A stretch of 48,407 bases of DNA, taken from NCBI GenBank assembly GCA_902627745.1, contig CACOKG010000006.1, forward strand, positions 1-48,407. Direction: 5' to 3'. This DNA comes from an uncultured Pelagibacteraceae bacterium (GTDB lineage Bacteria > Pseudomonadota > Alphaproteobacteria > Pelagibacterales > Pelagibacteraceae). The position numbers were made by a program, and so were the translations under genes. The notes under the pieces were generated by a model. That model ran no database searches and was not told the origin of the DNA. It saw nothing but the letters and a program-made list of their open reading frames with translations. Below are positions 25,427 to 34,772 of the stretch, piece after piece. How positions within the stretch are numbered: the stretch's first letter is position 1; each line of letters begins with the position of its first letter.

Positions 25427-26424
25427 AAAAGATAATCTTAGTATCAAATGATAAATTATATTTTAATCAAACTAAAGTTTTTTCAGAATTTAATGATACA
25501 ATAAATATTATTGAGAGTTTATCACAAAAAAATTACATATATTTCATATCTAGAAATAATGAAATTAAAGGAATTTTTCGAGCAAATCTAAAAAATAAAT
25601 TTCAACTTAAATTTTATCAAATAAAAAATTTCAATATGAAGAATAAAAAAGTATTTATGATTTCAATAACACCGTTTAATTTTCTTGTATTCATGATACT
25701 GAATTTTTTCCATAAAAATTTGAAAGGTTTTGTTATATTAAGAAGTGATGGATTTAAAGAATATTCTGTAAAATATGGTTTTTTTGGTAAAAAGCTTTAC
25801 GAATTTTTTTTCAATAAAATTTTAAAAAAACTTAAACCAATAGTTGTTACTGATACGTTAAGTAATATTAAAAATTTTAAATATTTAAAAATATTTCCAT
25901 CTGAAATTACTCAAATTTGGAGTAAAAATTTAAAAAAACCAAATTTATCAAAACCAAATTTACTTTATCTTGGAAGAATAAAGAAGGAAAAAGGAATATT
26001 TTCACTTATTGAGCTGATTAAAAATTTAGATATTGATTATAATTTAAATATTGTAGGAAATAAAAATAAGTTAAGCTTAACGAATAATAAAATAAAAGTT
26101 TTTAAGGAAACATCAAATAAGAAAAAATTAATTGATTTTTATGATCAAAACAACATTTTTATTCTTCCATCATTTACCGAGGGATCTCCAAAAGTAATTT
26201 TAGAGAGTTTGTCACGATTGAGACCAGTCATTATTTTTCGTGATATTAAACATGTTAAATCAAAATTTAGAGGAGTTTTTGTAATTAATCGAAATACAAA
26301 AGAACTTAAAAAGACCATCATTTTTATATTAAAGAATTATGAAAAAATTCAAGTACAAATGAAAAAGAATAAAATTCCAACTAAAGATCAATTTCAAAAA
26401 AATTTGATTAGGATTATTAAATGA
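25423..26424 (+). CDS. GT4-type glycosyltransferase
   Basis: A GT-B enzyme of 333 residues. The donor-binding half begins LLYLGRIKKEKGIFSLIELI and has IFILPSFTEGSPKVILESLS, the EX7E motif region, followed by PVIIFRDI. The N-terminal half is poorly conserved. It overlaps both neighbours by 4 bases, a GT2 upstream and the O-antigen ligase/polymerase downstream. It adds one sugar of the repeat at the cytoplasmic face; the donor cannot be read. Confidence 0.8.
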   Translation: MKKIILVSNDKLYFNQTKVFSEFNDTINIIESLSQKNYIYFISRNNEIKGIFRANLKNKFQLKFYQIKNFNMKNKKVFMISITPFNFLVFMILNFFHKNLKGFVILRSDGFKEYSVKYGFFGKKLYEFFFNKILKKLKPIVVTDTLSNIKNFKYLKIFPSEITQIWSKNLKKPNLSKPNLLYLGRIKKEKGIFSLIELIKNLDIDYNLNIVGNKNKLSLTNNKIKVFKETSNKKKLIDFYDQNNIFILPSFTEGSPKVILESLSRLRPVIIFRDIKHVKSKFRGVFVINRNTKELKKTIIFILKNYEKIQVQMKKNKIPTKDQFQKNLIRIIK

Positions 26425-27728
26425 ATAGTCAAATATTAAAAAATAAGATTTTCTTTCCTTTGTTTTTTTTACCACTCACTTATATATTAGGTGTTGCAGT
26501 CGTAGAGTTTTTTCTTTTTTCTTATTTATTTTTTTTGTTCTTTGTAAATTTCAATAAAGAACTTTTAAATAAAAATGTAATAACTATTTTATTTTTGTTT
26601 TCCCTCTATGTTGGTATTAATGCTTTCATCCAGATTCCCAGTAACTTAAAATATGCATCTATATTTCATTTTAGATATGTTTTTTTTTCAATAGCAGTCT
26701 TCTTTTTTTTTGAAAAATATTCAAAAATCAAAATAAATAAAAAACTTATTACAGTACTATTTTCTATAATTATTATTCTTCTATTATGTGATAGTATTTT
26801 TCAATTTTTCGTAGGAGAAAATATCTTTGGTCAAAAAATATTACAATATAGAGTTTCAAGTTTTTTTGGAGATGATTTAATACTTGGAAGTTATTTGATT
26901 AGACTTTTACCTATCATTATTTGGTATTTATTTTATCTAAGAGTTGATGTTAATTTGAAAAAGTTTTATTTTGTATTCTTTTTTTCAATCTATTTTATTG
27001 TTATTTATCTATCTGGTGAAAGAACATCATTTGCTCTACTAATTGCATTTATATTTTTATCATTTTTGTTCATAAATGAATTGAGGCAAATTTTAACTAA
27101 ATCTACACTAATTTTTTTTATCTTTATTTTGGCTACAGTCTCATTACCAAAAAAAATAATTCATAAATATGGATTGCCAGATATTGCTGACAGGATGTTT
27201 AACAAAACTGTTAAACAAATTACCAAAACAAGTAATATTAAAGAAAAAAAGACTTACAAAAAGAATGATGATTTCATAACACTTATAAGATCATTAAAAG
27301 TTTTTTCTCAACATCATCAGGGACATTTAATAGTTGCAAAAAATTTATTTCAAGAAAATATAATTTTTGGAGTAGGTCCAAAGGGATTTAGGCATTTTTG
27401 TAGGGTAGTAGATTACGACCCTAAAGAGGGTGTTTGTTCTACGCATCCCCATAATATTTTGGCTCAAACTCTTTCCGAGCTAGGTTTGATTGGCTTTCTT
27501 TTTTATCTCACATTTTTAATTTTCTTTATAAAGAATTTTTTCTTTGTGAAAAATAAAAAAATTAATAAATTTGATTTAAATAGTTTTTTGATAATCTCAA
27601 TTGGAATTCTAATTCATTTAATTCCAATTTTACCAAGTGGAAATTTTTTTAATAATTGGATTTCATCATTTATTTATTTTAAGATTGGTCTATTGTTATA
27701 TTCACATAAAAAAATATTATTAAAGTGA
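26421..27728 (+). CDS. O-antigen ligase/polymerase-type membrane protein (Wzy/WaaL)
   Basis: A 435-residue protein with about ten hydrophobic membrane segments from the start (FFPLFFLPLTYILGVAVVEF) to the end. A large periplasmic loop near residues 250-350 ends in CSTHPHNILAQTLSELGLIG, the Wzy_C signature of O-antigen polymerases and ligases. It would join undecaprenyl-linked repeat units or ligate the chain to lipid A core. Sequence alone does not separate polymerase from ligase. It is embedded between glycosyltransferase genes with 4-base overlaps. Confidence 0.8.
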   Translation: MNSQILKNKIFFPLFFLPLTYILGVAVVEFFLFSYLFFLFFVNFNKELLNKNVITILFLFSLYVGINAFIQIPSNLKYASIFHFRYVFFSIAVFFFFEKYSKIKINKKLITVLFSIIIILLLCDSIFQFFVGENIFGQKILQYRVSSFFGDDLILGSYLIRLLPIIIWYLFYLRVDVNLKKFYFVFFFSIYFIVIYLSGERTSFALLIAFIFLSFLFINELRQILTKSTLIFFIFILATVSLPKKIIHKYGLPDIADRMFNKTVKQITKTSNIKEKKTYKKNDDFITLIRSLKVFSQHHQGHLIVAKNLFQENIIFGVGPKGFRHFCRVVDYDPKEGVCSTHPHNILAQTLSELGLIGFLFYLTFLIFFIKNFFFVKNKKINKFDLNSFLIISIGILIHLIPILPSGNFFNNWISSFIYFKIGLLLYSHKKILLK

Positions 27729-28765
27729 TAAAAATATTTTCAATATTATTAATAAATAATTTTCTAATACTTATTAATTTAAAAAAACTTTCTAAAATTA
27801 TTAATATTTTTGATAAACCAGATAAATATCTTAAAAAACATAAATCTAATGTACCACTTCTGGGTGGAATAATTGTAATTGCAAATCTTTTTATTTTATC
27901 ATTTTCAATGATTTTTTTTGAAAATCTATTTGGATATTTGATAGTTTCAAAAAAAGAATTTGCCTCTATAATTTTTTTTTGTGCTAGTTTTTTTATATTA
28001 GGTATTTATGACGATAAATTTATATTAAATCCTGATAAAAAATTTATTATTAGTATAATTTTTTCTATTTTAACACTTACCTTAAATAAAAATCTATTAA
28101 TTGATAGTTTTGATCTTTCTTTTTATGAGAAAAAAATTATTTTAAATGATTTTTCTTTTTTCTTCACTTTATTCTGTATTATAATTTTGATTAATGCTTT
28201 AAATTTTTATGATGGGATTAATGGTCAATCCCTGATATTTTTTATAGTTGTCTTTAGTTATTTGTGTTTAAATTCTCCGTTGCAAACATTTTATTTTGTT
28301 TTAATATTCATCTGTGTTTTTATTTTATTTTTAAACTTAAAAAATAAAATTTTTCTTGGTGATAGTGGAGTTTATCTTCTAGGATCTATAGTAATTGTTC
28401 TTTTGATATATGAATACAATGTATTTAAAACTATCAAATTTGCTGATGAAATATTTTTGTTATTGATTTTACCAGGGGTGGATTTATTAAGATTAACAAT
28501 AATGAGAATAACCAATGGTAAAAATGCTTTTTATGGTGATAGAAACCATATTCATCATATGCTAATTCGTAAATTTTCATTGATAACTTCAAATACAATT
28601 CTTTTAATATTGGCTTTTTTTCCCATGACTTTATTTATAGTTTTCAAACTTGATTTTTTTATAAGTTTCGTTTCATTTTTGATTTTATACGTTTTATCGA
28701 TATTATTTTTGAAATTGAATAATAAAAAAAAAACAATAAGAAAAAAGTTAGATGATAAAAAATAA
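27725..28765 (+). CDS. WecA/MraY-family undecaprenyl-phosphate sugar-1-phosphate transferase
   Basis: This 346-residue polytopic membrane protein starts at GTG. Family landmarks in order are VPLLGGIIV, FILGIYDDKF (the DD magnesium site), INALNFYDGINGQS, KIFLGDSGVYLLGS and GDRNHIHHML. Such enzymes start glycan assembly by moving a HexNAc- or deoxy-HexNAc-phosphate from a UDP sugar to undecaprenyl phosphate. It overlaps the polymerase/ligase gene by 4 bases and the epimerase after it by 14. With the WecG/TagA homologue at 29825 it forms a likely first-two-steps pair. Confidence 0.87.
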   Translation: MIKIFSILLINNFLILINLKKLSKIINIFDKPDKYLKKHKSNVPLLGGIIVIANLFILSFSMIFFENLFGYLIVSKKEFASIIFFCASFFILGIYDDKFILNPDKKFIISIIFSILTLTLNKNLLIDSFDLSFYEKKIILNDFSFFFTLFCIIILINALNFYDGINGQSLIFFIVVFSYLCLNSPLQTFYFVLIFICVFILFLNLKNKIFLGDSGVYLLGSIVIVLLIYEYNVFKTIKFADEIFLLLILPGVDLLRLTIMRITNGKNAFYGDRNHIHHMLIRKFSLITSNTILLILAFFPMTLFIVFKLDFFISFVSFLILYVLSILFLKLNNKKKTIRKKLDDKK

Positions 28766-29762
28766 AAAAATTTTAATTGTAGGAGCGGGTGGTTTTATTG
28801 GTGGTCATTTAGTCAAAAGGTTGTTAGACGATGGAAATTATATTGTAGCTACAGATATTAAACCAAGGGAATACTGGTTTCAGGAATTTGAAAAGGCAGA
28901 AAATCACTTCTCAATGGATATGAAAGACATTGGAAACTGTAGAAAGGTTGCAAAAAATATTGATTATGTGTTTAACATGGCTTGTAACATGGGTGGTATG
29001 GGTTTTATTGAAAACAATAAAGCTGAGTGTATGCAGTCAGTGTTGATTAATACTAATCTTTTAATTTCATGTAAGGAAACAAGTGTTGAAAGATATTTTT
29101 TTTCCTCCAGCGCTTGTGCTTACAACAAAACTAAGCAGCAAAACGTATTCATAGAAGGTTTAAGAGAAACTGATGCATACCCAGCTGATCCTGAAGATGG
29201 TTATGGTTGGGAAAAATTATTTAGCGAACGTATGTGCAGACATTTTATGGAGGACTATGGATTGCAAGTAAGAGTAGCCAGGTATCATAATATTTATGGT
29301 CCTTTTGGAACTTATGACGGTGGCAGAGAAAAAGCCCCTGCTGCGTTATGTAGAAAAATAATAAAGGCAAAAAAAAATAATAAAAATGAAATTGAGGTTT
29401 GGGGAGATGGAATGCAAACAAGGACATTTTTGTATGTTGATGATTGTATAGAAGGAACACTTCGATTATTTGAGTCCGATTATTCAGAACCTGTCAACAT
29501 AGGTAGTGATGAACAGGTTTCAATCAATCAAATGATAGAGATTATTGAAGGTATTTCTGGAGTAAAAAAATTAAATCGAATATATCAGTTAGACAAGCCA
29601 AAAGGAGTGAGGGGAAGATCTAGTAATAATGACCTGGTAAAAAAAATTTTAAATTGGAGTTATAAGATAAAACTAAGAGAAGGTTTAAAAAAAACATATA
29701 ACTGGATATCTTCTGAAATCAATAATCAAGGTTCAAATTTAAGTAGATTTACAAAATCATAA
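28752..29762 (+). CDS. GDP-mannose 3,5-epimerase-like extended SDR
   Basis: The protein (336 residues) is strikingly like plant GDP-mannose 3,5-epimerase. The shared landmarks are ILIVGAGGFIGGHL, FNMACNMGGMGFIENNK, FFSSSACAYN, DAYPADPEDGYGWEKL (YxxxK), YHNIYGPFGTYDGGREKAPA, WGDGMQTRTF, EPVNIGSDE and GVRGRSSNNDL. GME converts GDP-mannose to GDP-L-galactose and GDP-L-gulose with NAD+. A bound L-galactose or L-gulose in the surface glycan is therefore possible; other GDP-heptose or GDP-hexose epimerisations are not excluded. It shows fewer poly-A runs than its neighbours, a hint of separate history. It overlaps the WecA-like gene by 14 bases. Confidence 0.82.
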   Translation: MIKNKKILIVGAGGFIGGHLVKRLLDDGNYIVATDIKPREYWFQEFEKAENHFSMDMKDIGNCRKVAKNIDYVFNMACNMGGMGFIENNKAECMQSVLINTNLLISCKETSVERYFFSSSACAYNKTKQQNVFIEGLRETDAYPADPEDGYGWEKLFSERMCRHFMEDYGLQVRVARYHNIYGPFGTYDGGREKAPAALCRKIIKAKKNNKNEIEVWGDGMQTRTFLYVDDCIEGTLRLFESDYSEPVNIGSDEQVSINQMIEIIEGISGVKKLNRIYQLDKPKGVRGRSSNNDLVKKILNWSYKIKLREGLKKTYNWISSEINNQGSNLSRFTKS

Positions 29763-29824
29763 AATTTTTAAAAAAAATATATAGTATTTTAGCAATTTAA
29801 TTATAATATTTAATTATCTCTAAT

Positions 29825-30556
29825 ATGGTAAGCAAAATTATTTTCAAAAAAATTAAATTTTTCAATATAGATTTTAAAAGATTTGATAAATATATAACTA
29901 AAAATGGTTTATTCGTTTTCCCCGCTGGCCCTGCTTTGGCATTAATTAATAAATCATCAAATTATTATCAATCAATTCGAAAAGCAGATTTGGTTTTTTT
30001 TGATAGTGGATTTTTTGTATTATTGCTAAAAGTTTTAAAAAATATAGATGTTCAAAAATTTTCTGGTTATAAGTTTTTAAGCTTATTCTTTAGTTATATA
30101 AAAAAAAATAAAAAAAAAAAAATTTTTTGTGTTGATCCAAATTTAAATTATTCCAAATCAAATAAACAATATCTTAAAAGATTAGGTGTAAAAAAAATAC
30201 AAAATTATATTGCGCCATTATATGATCCAAATCATTTAATTGATAAAAAACTCTTAACAAGAATTAAAAAATTCAAACCTCATTATATAATTGTTAATAT
30301 AGGAGGAGGTACACAGGAAATTTTGGGTTTATATTTAAGAGAGAATCTAAAATTTAAAACCACAATACTATGTTTGGGAGCTGCAATTTCTTTTTTTACA
30401 AAAGATCAAGCCCCAATAAATGACTTTATAGATAGATATTATTTAGGGTGGCTGGTAAGATTATTATTCAATCCATATATTTTTTTTAAGAAATACATTC
30501 TCGGACTTAAATTGATTCCGATGGTTTTTTTTAGCAAAATAAAAGTGATCAAATGA
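29825..30556 (+). CDS. WecG/TagA/CpsF-family glycosyltransferase
   Basis: A GT26-type transferase of 243 residues: YYQSIRKADLVFFDSGFFVL corresponds to the family's acidic active-site segment, then IIVNIGGGTQEIL, CLGAAISFF, and DRYYLGWLVRLLFNP at the end. It adds the second sugar to the lipid-linked first sugar, such as ManNAc or ManNAcA. A 62-base gap precedes it, with a TATAAT at 29802-29807 but no good -35, so an internal promoter is only possible. It overlaps the GalE gene by 4 bases. Confidence 0.8.
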   Translation: MVSKIIFKKIKFFNIDFKRFDKYITKNGLFVFPAGPALALINKSSNYYQSIRKADLVFFDSGFFVLLLKVLKNIDVQKFSGYKFLSLFFSYIKKNKKKKIFCVDPNLNYSKSNKQYLKRLGVKKIQNYIAPLYDPNHLIDKKLLTRIKKFKPHYIIVNIGGGTQEILGLYLRENLKFKTTILCLGAAISFFTKDQAPINDFIDRYYLGWLVRLLFNPYIFFKKYILGLKLIPMVFFSKIKVIK

Positions 30557-31515
30557 GAGTGTTAATTACAGGTGGTGCAGGATATATTGGTAGTTCAGTT
30601 GCATGGATGTTTATTGATAGGGGTCATGAAGTTACGATTATCGATAATCTCAAAACGGGAAAAAAAAGAAATATACCTGTCAAAAGTAAATTTATAAATT
30701 GTGATATTTCGAATCTAAACATGCTAAAAAAATCTCTAAAAGAAAATTATGATGTTGTTTTACATTTTGCAGCTTTAATTAATAATCAGGAGTCTATTAA
30801 AAAAAAAAAAGAATATTTAGATAATAATTATAAGAAATCTAAGATTTTTCTGAAATTTTGTAATGAAAACGGAATTAAAAATTTTATATTTTCATCATCC
30901 GCAGCTGTTTATGGATCATCAAATAAGAGTGTCCATGAAAAGTCAAAAACAAATCCACTGGCACCTTATGGCAAATCAAAACTTAAGTTTGAGAAATACT
31001 TAGAAAAATTTAAAAGTGAAATTAATTATGTGATTTTAAGATATTTTAATGTTGTAGGTGTTGAAAAAAAAATGAGATGTGGATTTGAAATAAAAAAAAA
31101 TAAAAGTTTATTTAATAATTTGTGTTCTTCAGCTTTAAATAAAAAAAATTTTAAGATATTTGGAAATGATTTTAATACAAAAGATGGTACCGCAGTTAGA
31201 GATTTCATTTATATAAGTGATCTTTCAGAGGTGCATTATAGTTTCGCAAAAATTTTAACGAAAAAAAGTATTAATTCTGTTTTTAATTGCGGATATGGCA
31301 AGGGATATTCAGTTAAGAATATAATTTTTAAATTTAATCATTATTTAAATAAAAAAATCAAAGTTGTTTATAACGAGAGAAGAAAAAATGACATAGGATA
31401 TTCTGTAGCAGATAACAAAAAATTGAAAAAATATCATGACTTTAAAAATATTAAAAGTAAGTTATCACTTATGATAAATAGTTCATATAGATGGTATAAA
31501 AAAATAAATACTTAA
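30553..31515 (+). CDS. galE: UDP-hexose 4-epimerase (GalE-like)
   Basis: This extended SDR has 320 residues. It begins RVLITGGAGYIGSSVAWMFI, with VLHFAALINNQESI, FSSSAAVYGSSN, LAPYGKSKLKFE (YxxxK), ILRYFNVVG and TAVRDFIYISDL, all close to GalE. It interconverts UDP-Glc and UDP-Gal or the N-acetyl forms, providing a donor for the WecA-like or GT genes. Overlap with the GT26 gene supports that link. Confidence 0.83.
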   Translation: MRVLITGGAGYIGSSVAWMFIDRGHEVTIIDNLKTGKKRNIPVKSKFINCDISNLNMLKKSLKENYDVVLHFAALINNQESIKKKKEYLDNNYKKSKIFLKFCNENGIKNFIFSSSAAVYGSSNKSVHEKSKTNPLAPYGKSKLKFEKYLEKFKSEINYVILRYFNVVGVEKKMRCGFEIKKNKSLFNNLCSSALNKKNFKIFGNDFNTKDGTAVRDFIYISDLSEVHYSFAKILTKKSINSVFNCGYGKGYSVKNIIFKFNHYLNKKIKVVYNERRKNDIGYSVADNKKLKKYHDFKNIKSKLSLMINSSYRWYKKINT

Positions 31516-31570
31516 TTTAAATTTAAGAGCTCAAAGTAATTAGTAATGATAAAACTTGAAAGTGATAACG

Positions 31571-32917
31571 ATGATTAAAAAAATTATTTATTTTTTTAGT
31601 TTAGTTATTTTTATCTCTATTATATTTTTTTCTTTTCAAATAATTTCTGGTAAATATGACAAACAAAATGAGTTTATTCTGAAAATTAAAGAAGTCATTC
31701 CTAAAAAATTAGAAAATCGTTTACGAAACCTAGTTTATGATTTAAGGCGTTATTTAATTGAAGATGAACTTCAAAAAATGCAAGCAGCCAAAATAAGCCA
31801 AGGACTAAATGGTGAATTAATTAGCACTAAAAAAATATTTACAGAATTTAGTAAAACTGAATTTAAAATGAAAGAATTTTTTTTACCTTTTGAAAGATTG
31901 GATTTAAGTTATGGATGGAAATCAATAATTAACGCAAAAAGAGCTCACTATTTAGATACTGTAGGTGATAAAACTATTGTTGTTTCGGGTAAAGGTGATT
32001 TTATTTTTTTTGAAACAAAAAAATTTTTTTCAGAAAAATTGGATCAAAAAACTATATCATCAAACTTAAGTGATTTTATACAGAATGAAAAATTTGAATT
32101 CGTTGGATTGAGAGATTTACTTATTGATGAAGATAACCTATATTTATCTGTAATTTTACAAGATACAGATAAAAAATATACTTTAGCAATTATTAATGCT
32201 CAATTAAATTATAAAAAATTAATATTTCAATTCTTTTTTAAAACCGAGCTATTATTAAAAAATTATTCTATAGGATCCGGAGGAAGAATTGTAAATTATG
32301 GAAAAGATAAACTTTTATTCACTATTGGTCATTTAGATTTAAAAGATGAAATTCAAAGTAAAGAAAATTTAGCTGGAAAGATTATCTCAATAGATAAAAG
32401 TGATCAAAGTTATAAGATTTTATCTCTAGGTCACAGAAATCAACAGGGATTATTTTACTTCAAAAATATAAAAAATGAGGAATTTGTTATTAATTCTGAA
32501 CACGGTCCCAAAGGAGGAGATGAAATTAATATTAACAATTTAAAAAAACAAAAATTATATAATTTTGGTTGGCCAATTTCATCATATGGTACAAATTATG
32601 ATGGTACAAATCCTTTCAAATTAAACCACAAGGATTATGGTTATGAGGAGCCACTAATATATTTTACTCCATCAATAGGTATAAGTGAAATAAGTGTCAG
32701 AAATATAAAGGATTCAAATTTTATATTTACATCCTCTCTGAGAGCTCATTCAATTTATATAATTGAAACAGACGAAGAATTTTTAAAAGTAATTAATAAA
32801 GACAGATTAAATTTAGGTAACAGAATAAGAGATATAAAATATGTCCCGTCGCTAGAAGGTTTTATAGTAATTTTAGAAAATATACCTTCGATTGGTTTTA
32901 TTCAAAGTAATAGTTGA
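31571..32917 (+). CDS. Membrane-anchored glucose/sorbosone dehydrogenase-like beta-propeller
   Basis: Residues 1-25 form a hydrophobic anchor or signal (IIYFFSLVIFISIIFFSF), and the rest would be periplasmic. The C-terminal half shows GSDH-family motifs: GHRNQQGLF, then SEHGPKGGDEINI, YNFGWPISSYG and SSLRAHSIYI. GSDH enzymes oxidise aldoses with PQQ. The PQQ-contact Arg-Asn of GHRN is kept, but the N-terminal 140 residues are unlike the soluble enzymes. TTG at 31556 and GTG at 31562 are alternative starts; ATG at 31571 gives a clean anchor. It is the last gene of the rightward train. Sugar oxidation on the surface glycan or a non-catalytic glycan-binding role are both possible. Confidence 0.6.
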   Translation: MIKKIIYFFSLVIFISIIFFSFQIISGKYDKQNEFILKIKEVIPKKLENRLRNLVYDLRRYLIEDELQKMQAAKISQGLNGELISTKKIFTEFSKTEFKMKEFFLPFERLDLSYGWKSIINAKRAHYLDTVGDKTIVVSGKGDFIFFETKKFFSEKLDQKTISSNLSDFIQNEKFEFVGLRDLLIDEDNLYLSVILQDTDKKYTLAIINAQLNYKKLIFQFFFKTELLLKNYSIGSGGRIVNYGKDKLLFTIGHLDLKDEIQSKENLAGKIISIDKSDQSYKILSLGHRNQQGLFYFKNIKNEEFVINSEHGPKGGDEININNLKKQKLYNFGWPISSYGTNYDGTNPFKLNHKDYGYEEPLIYFTPSIGISEISVRNIKDSNFIFTSSLRAHSIYIIETDEEFLKVINKDRLNLGNRIRDIKYVPSLEGFIVILENIPSIGFIQSNS

Positions 32918-32962
32918 TTAATAAAATATCATATATTTTACATAGCTGTGTCTTCAACGTGC

Positions 32963-32989
32963 ATACAGATTTAGATTTTAAAACTGTAT
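32963..32989. terminator. Candidate bidirectional terminator hairpin between convergent genes
   Basis: An inverted repeat with arms ATACAG...TTTA and TAAA...CTGTAT, one A/A mismatch and a 5-base loop, sits in the 80-base gap between the convergent ends at 32917 and 32998. It is AT rich and lacks a strong T tract, so it is weak by usual standards. Position supports a shared terminator. Confidence 0.35.
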
Positions 32990-32997
32990 ATTTAAAA

Positions 32998-34653
32998 TTA
33001 ATTTTCTAATTTTTTCACAAATAAGTAGGAATTTATTTTTTCAATCACAACCTTATTTTTTGTACATATGAAGTCTATATCCCAACAAAGTCTACCTTGC
33101 CATCCATTCCCTTTTTTAGCATTTGACACCAAATCTGGTTTAAATATCTGAATTGTATTTTTACCATAATAAGTATTAGGAATTGAAAGATTTTTAATTT
33201 TTTTTATTCCAACAAAAATATCGTTTTCATTTGACAATCTTTCTAAATTTTTTGCTAAGTTGAAAAATAAAAATATAAATATTAAGTTAAAAAATACTTT
33301 TCGTGAAAAAATTTTTTTCACATAAAAAAAGTAACCTAATAAAAAAACAATACTTATAAAATATGTTATTCCAAAGCGATAGACGGGAGAAAACTCTAAC
33401 CAAAAAACAAAACTGAATAAAACAAAAAAATAAAAAAAACTTAATTTTTTGTAACTACTAGGATTTTGATTATTTTCTTTTTTAAGAAAAAAAATATAAA
33501 TTAGAACAGGAATGATCATAGTTCCAAGATGTTCAGAGATCTCTATAAAATTCTTTTTGAACCAGTATGATACCCAATTAAAATCCTTTAAATATTCTTT
33601 CTCAGTTAATATATCTCGTGCTGTAACAAAATAACTTTTATTAATTAACTCCAACTTATGCTTTGAATTTAAAAAATTTTGGTCGAACCACGAAACATCA
33701 AAACAAGATAAATTTGATGGAAAAATAAAGCATCCAGTGTAGATAAATTGTTGAGCGAAAAACATAATACACAAAATATAGATAATGATAAAATTGAAAT
33801 GAAATATTTCTTTAATTAAGAATTTATAATTTTTAAAAAAAAGATAGATTGTTAAAATTACTACAGGTATAGAACTAAATTTGATTAAGATAGCAAATAA
33901 AGAAAAACTTAAATTTTTAAAAAAAAAATCTTTTTTTTTTTCTAAATCGATTTCCTCCAAAAACCTGAAAAAATAATATATCGAAAGAGAAGAAAAAATC
34001 ATAGATGGAATGTCGTTACCGAATTCTGAAAGTCTTGTAAATTTAAGAATTAAATAAAACAATGCCACCGTCAAAAAAAATGAACTTATTTTTTGATCTT
34101 GTCTTTTAATGATTTGATGAACCGAGAAAATTATAAACATTATGTAAATTAAAAAAGTTGGCGTCATTATTAAATTGAAATTATCTTCAATATAAAAAAA
34201 CGGTAAAATGTTTAACCATAATGAATTATGCACAAAAGCATTATTTATATTAGCAAGCCCAAAAATAATTTTTTCATTAATTACATTTATTACGTATGGA
34301 AGATGATAATAACCGAAGTCTTCATGATATTTCTGACTTATATATAAAGGGGTAAGAATTAAAAATATTATAAAATATAAAATGTAATCATCGTTAAGTT
34401 TGATTTTATTTGTTAAAAAATTTTTAGAGATTATTATTAATCCACTAATTAGTATTAAAATTGTTACTATAAGACTTATTTTTACAAAAAAATGTATTAA
34501 GGTGATCAAAAAAGATAGAACAATCAACCCAAAAAAAAAGTTATTTATAAACTCATTATTTTTATTTGTATTAATTAACTGACCAAGACCAGCTATAGAA
34601 AGAATTGATACCGAAGAAAATATTACAAAAAAGAATATTTGAACTAAAATCAT
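32998..34653 (-). CDS. Polytopic membrane protein, GT-C-type glycosyltransferase-like
   Basis: This 551-residue protein has about a dozen membrane segments. After the third or fourth comes an extracytoplasmic loop with SQKYHEDFGYYHLPYVINVI, an acidic motif placed as in GT-C lipid-phosphosugar transferases. A later FVHNSLWLNILPFFY segment is also typical. I know similar proteins only as uncharacterised membrane proteins of surface-glycan loci. It would act on the periplasmic face with a polyprenyl-phosphate sugar. It is the only leftward gene at the right edge of the island, convergent with the polysaccharide train and next to the 5S gene, with its start 174 bases from the rRNA. Confidence 0.55.
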   Translation of the reverse strand: MILVQIFFFVIFSSVSILSIAGLGQLINTNKNNEFINNFFFGLIVLSFLITLIHFFVKISLIVTILILISGLIIISKNFLTNKIKLNDDYILYFIIFLILTPLYISQKYHEDFGYYHLPYVINVINEKIIFGLANINNAFVHNSLWLNILPFFYIEDNFNLIMTPTFLIYIMFIIFSVHQIIKRQDQKISSFFLTVALFYLILKFTRLSEFGNDIPSMIFSSLSIYYFFRFLEEIDLEKKKDFFFKNLSFSLFAILIKFSSIPVVILTIYLFFKNYKFLIKEIFHFNFIIIYILCIMFFAQQFIYTGCFIFPSNLSCFDVSWFDQNFLNSKHKLELINKSYFVTARDILTEKEYLKDFNWVSYWFKKNFIEISEHLGTMIIPVLIYIFFLKKENNQNPSSYKKLSFFYFFVLFSFVFWLEFSPVYRFGITYFISIVFLLGYFFYVKKIFSRKVFFNLIFIFLFFNLAKNLERLSNENDIFVGIKKIKNLSIPNTYYGKNTIQIFKPDLVSNAKKGNGWQGRLCWDIDFICTKNKVVIEKINSYLFVKKLEN

Positions 34654-34772
34654 TTTAGACGAATAACAGATCAGATTTAATGTATTATTCTTTAATATTG
34701 TTGGTACATAGTATCAAGTTAAAAAATTTTTTTAGATCTCATTAAATGTGTTTTTTTTCGATATTTCACATC

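Noticed and set aside
29802..29807. TATAAT hexamer before the WecG/TagA gene; similar ones at 14187 and 47031.
   Set aside because: No acceptable -35 lies 16-18 bases upstream. In a genome this AT-rich such hexamers are expected often.
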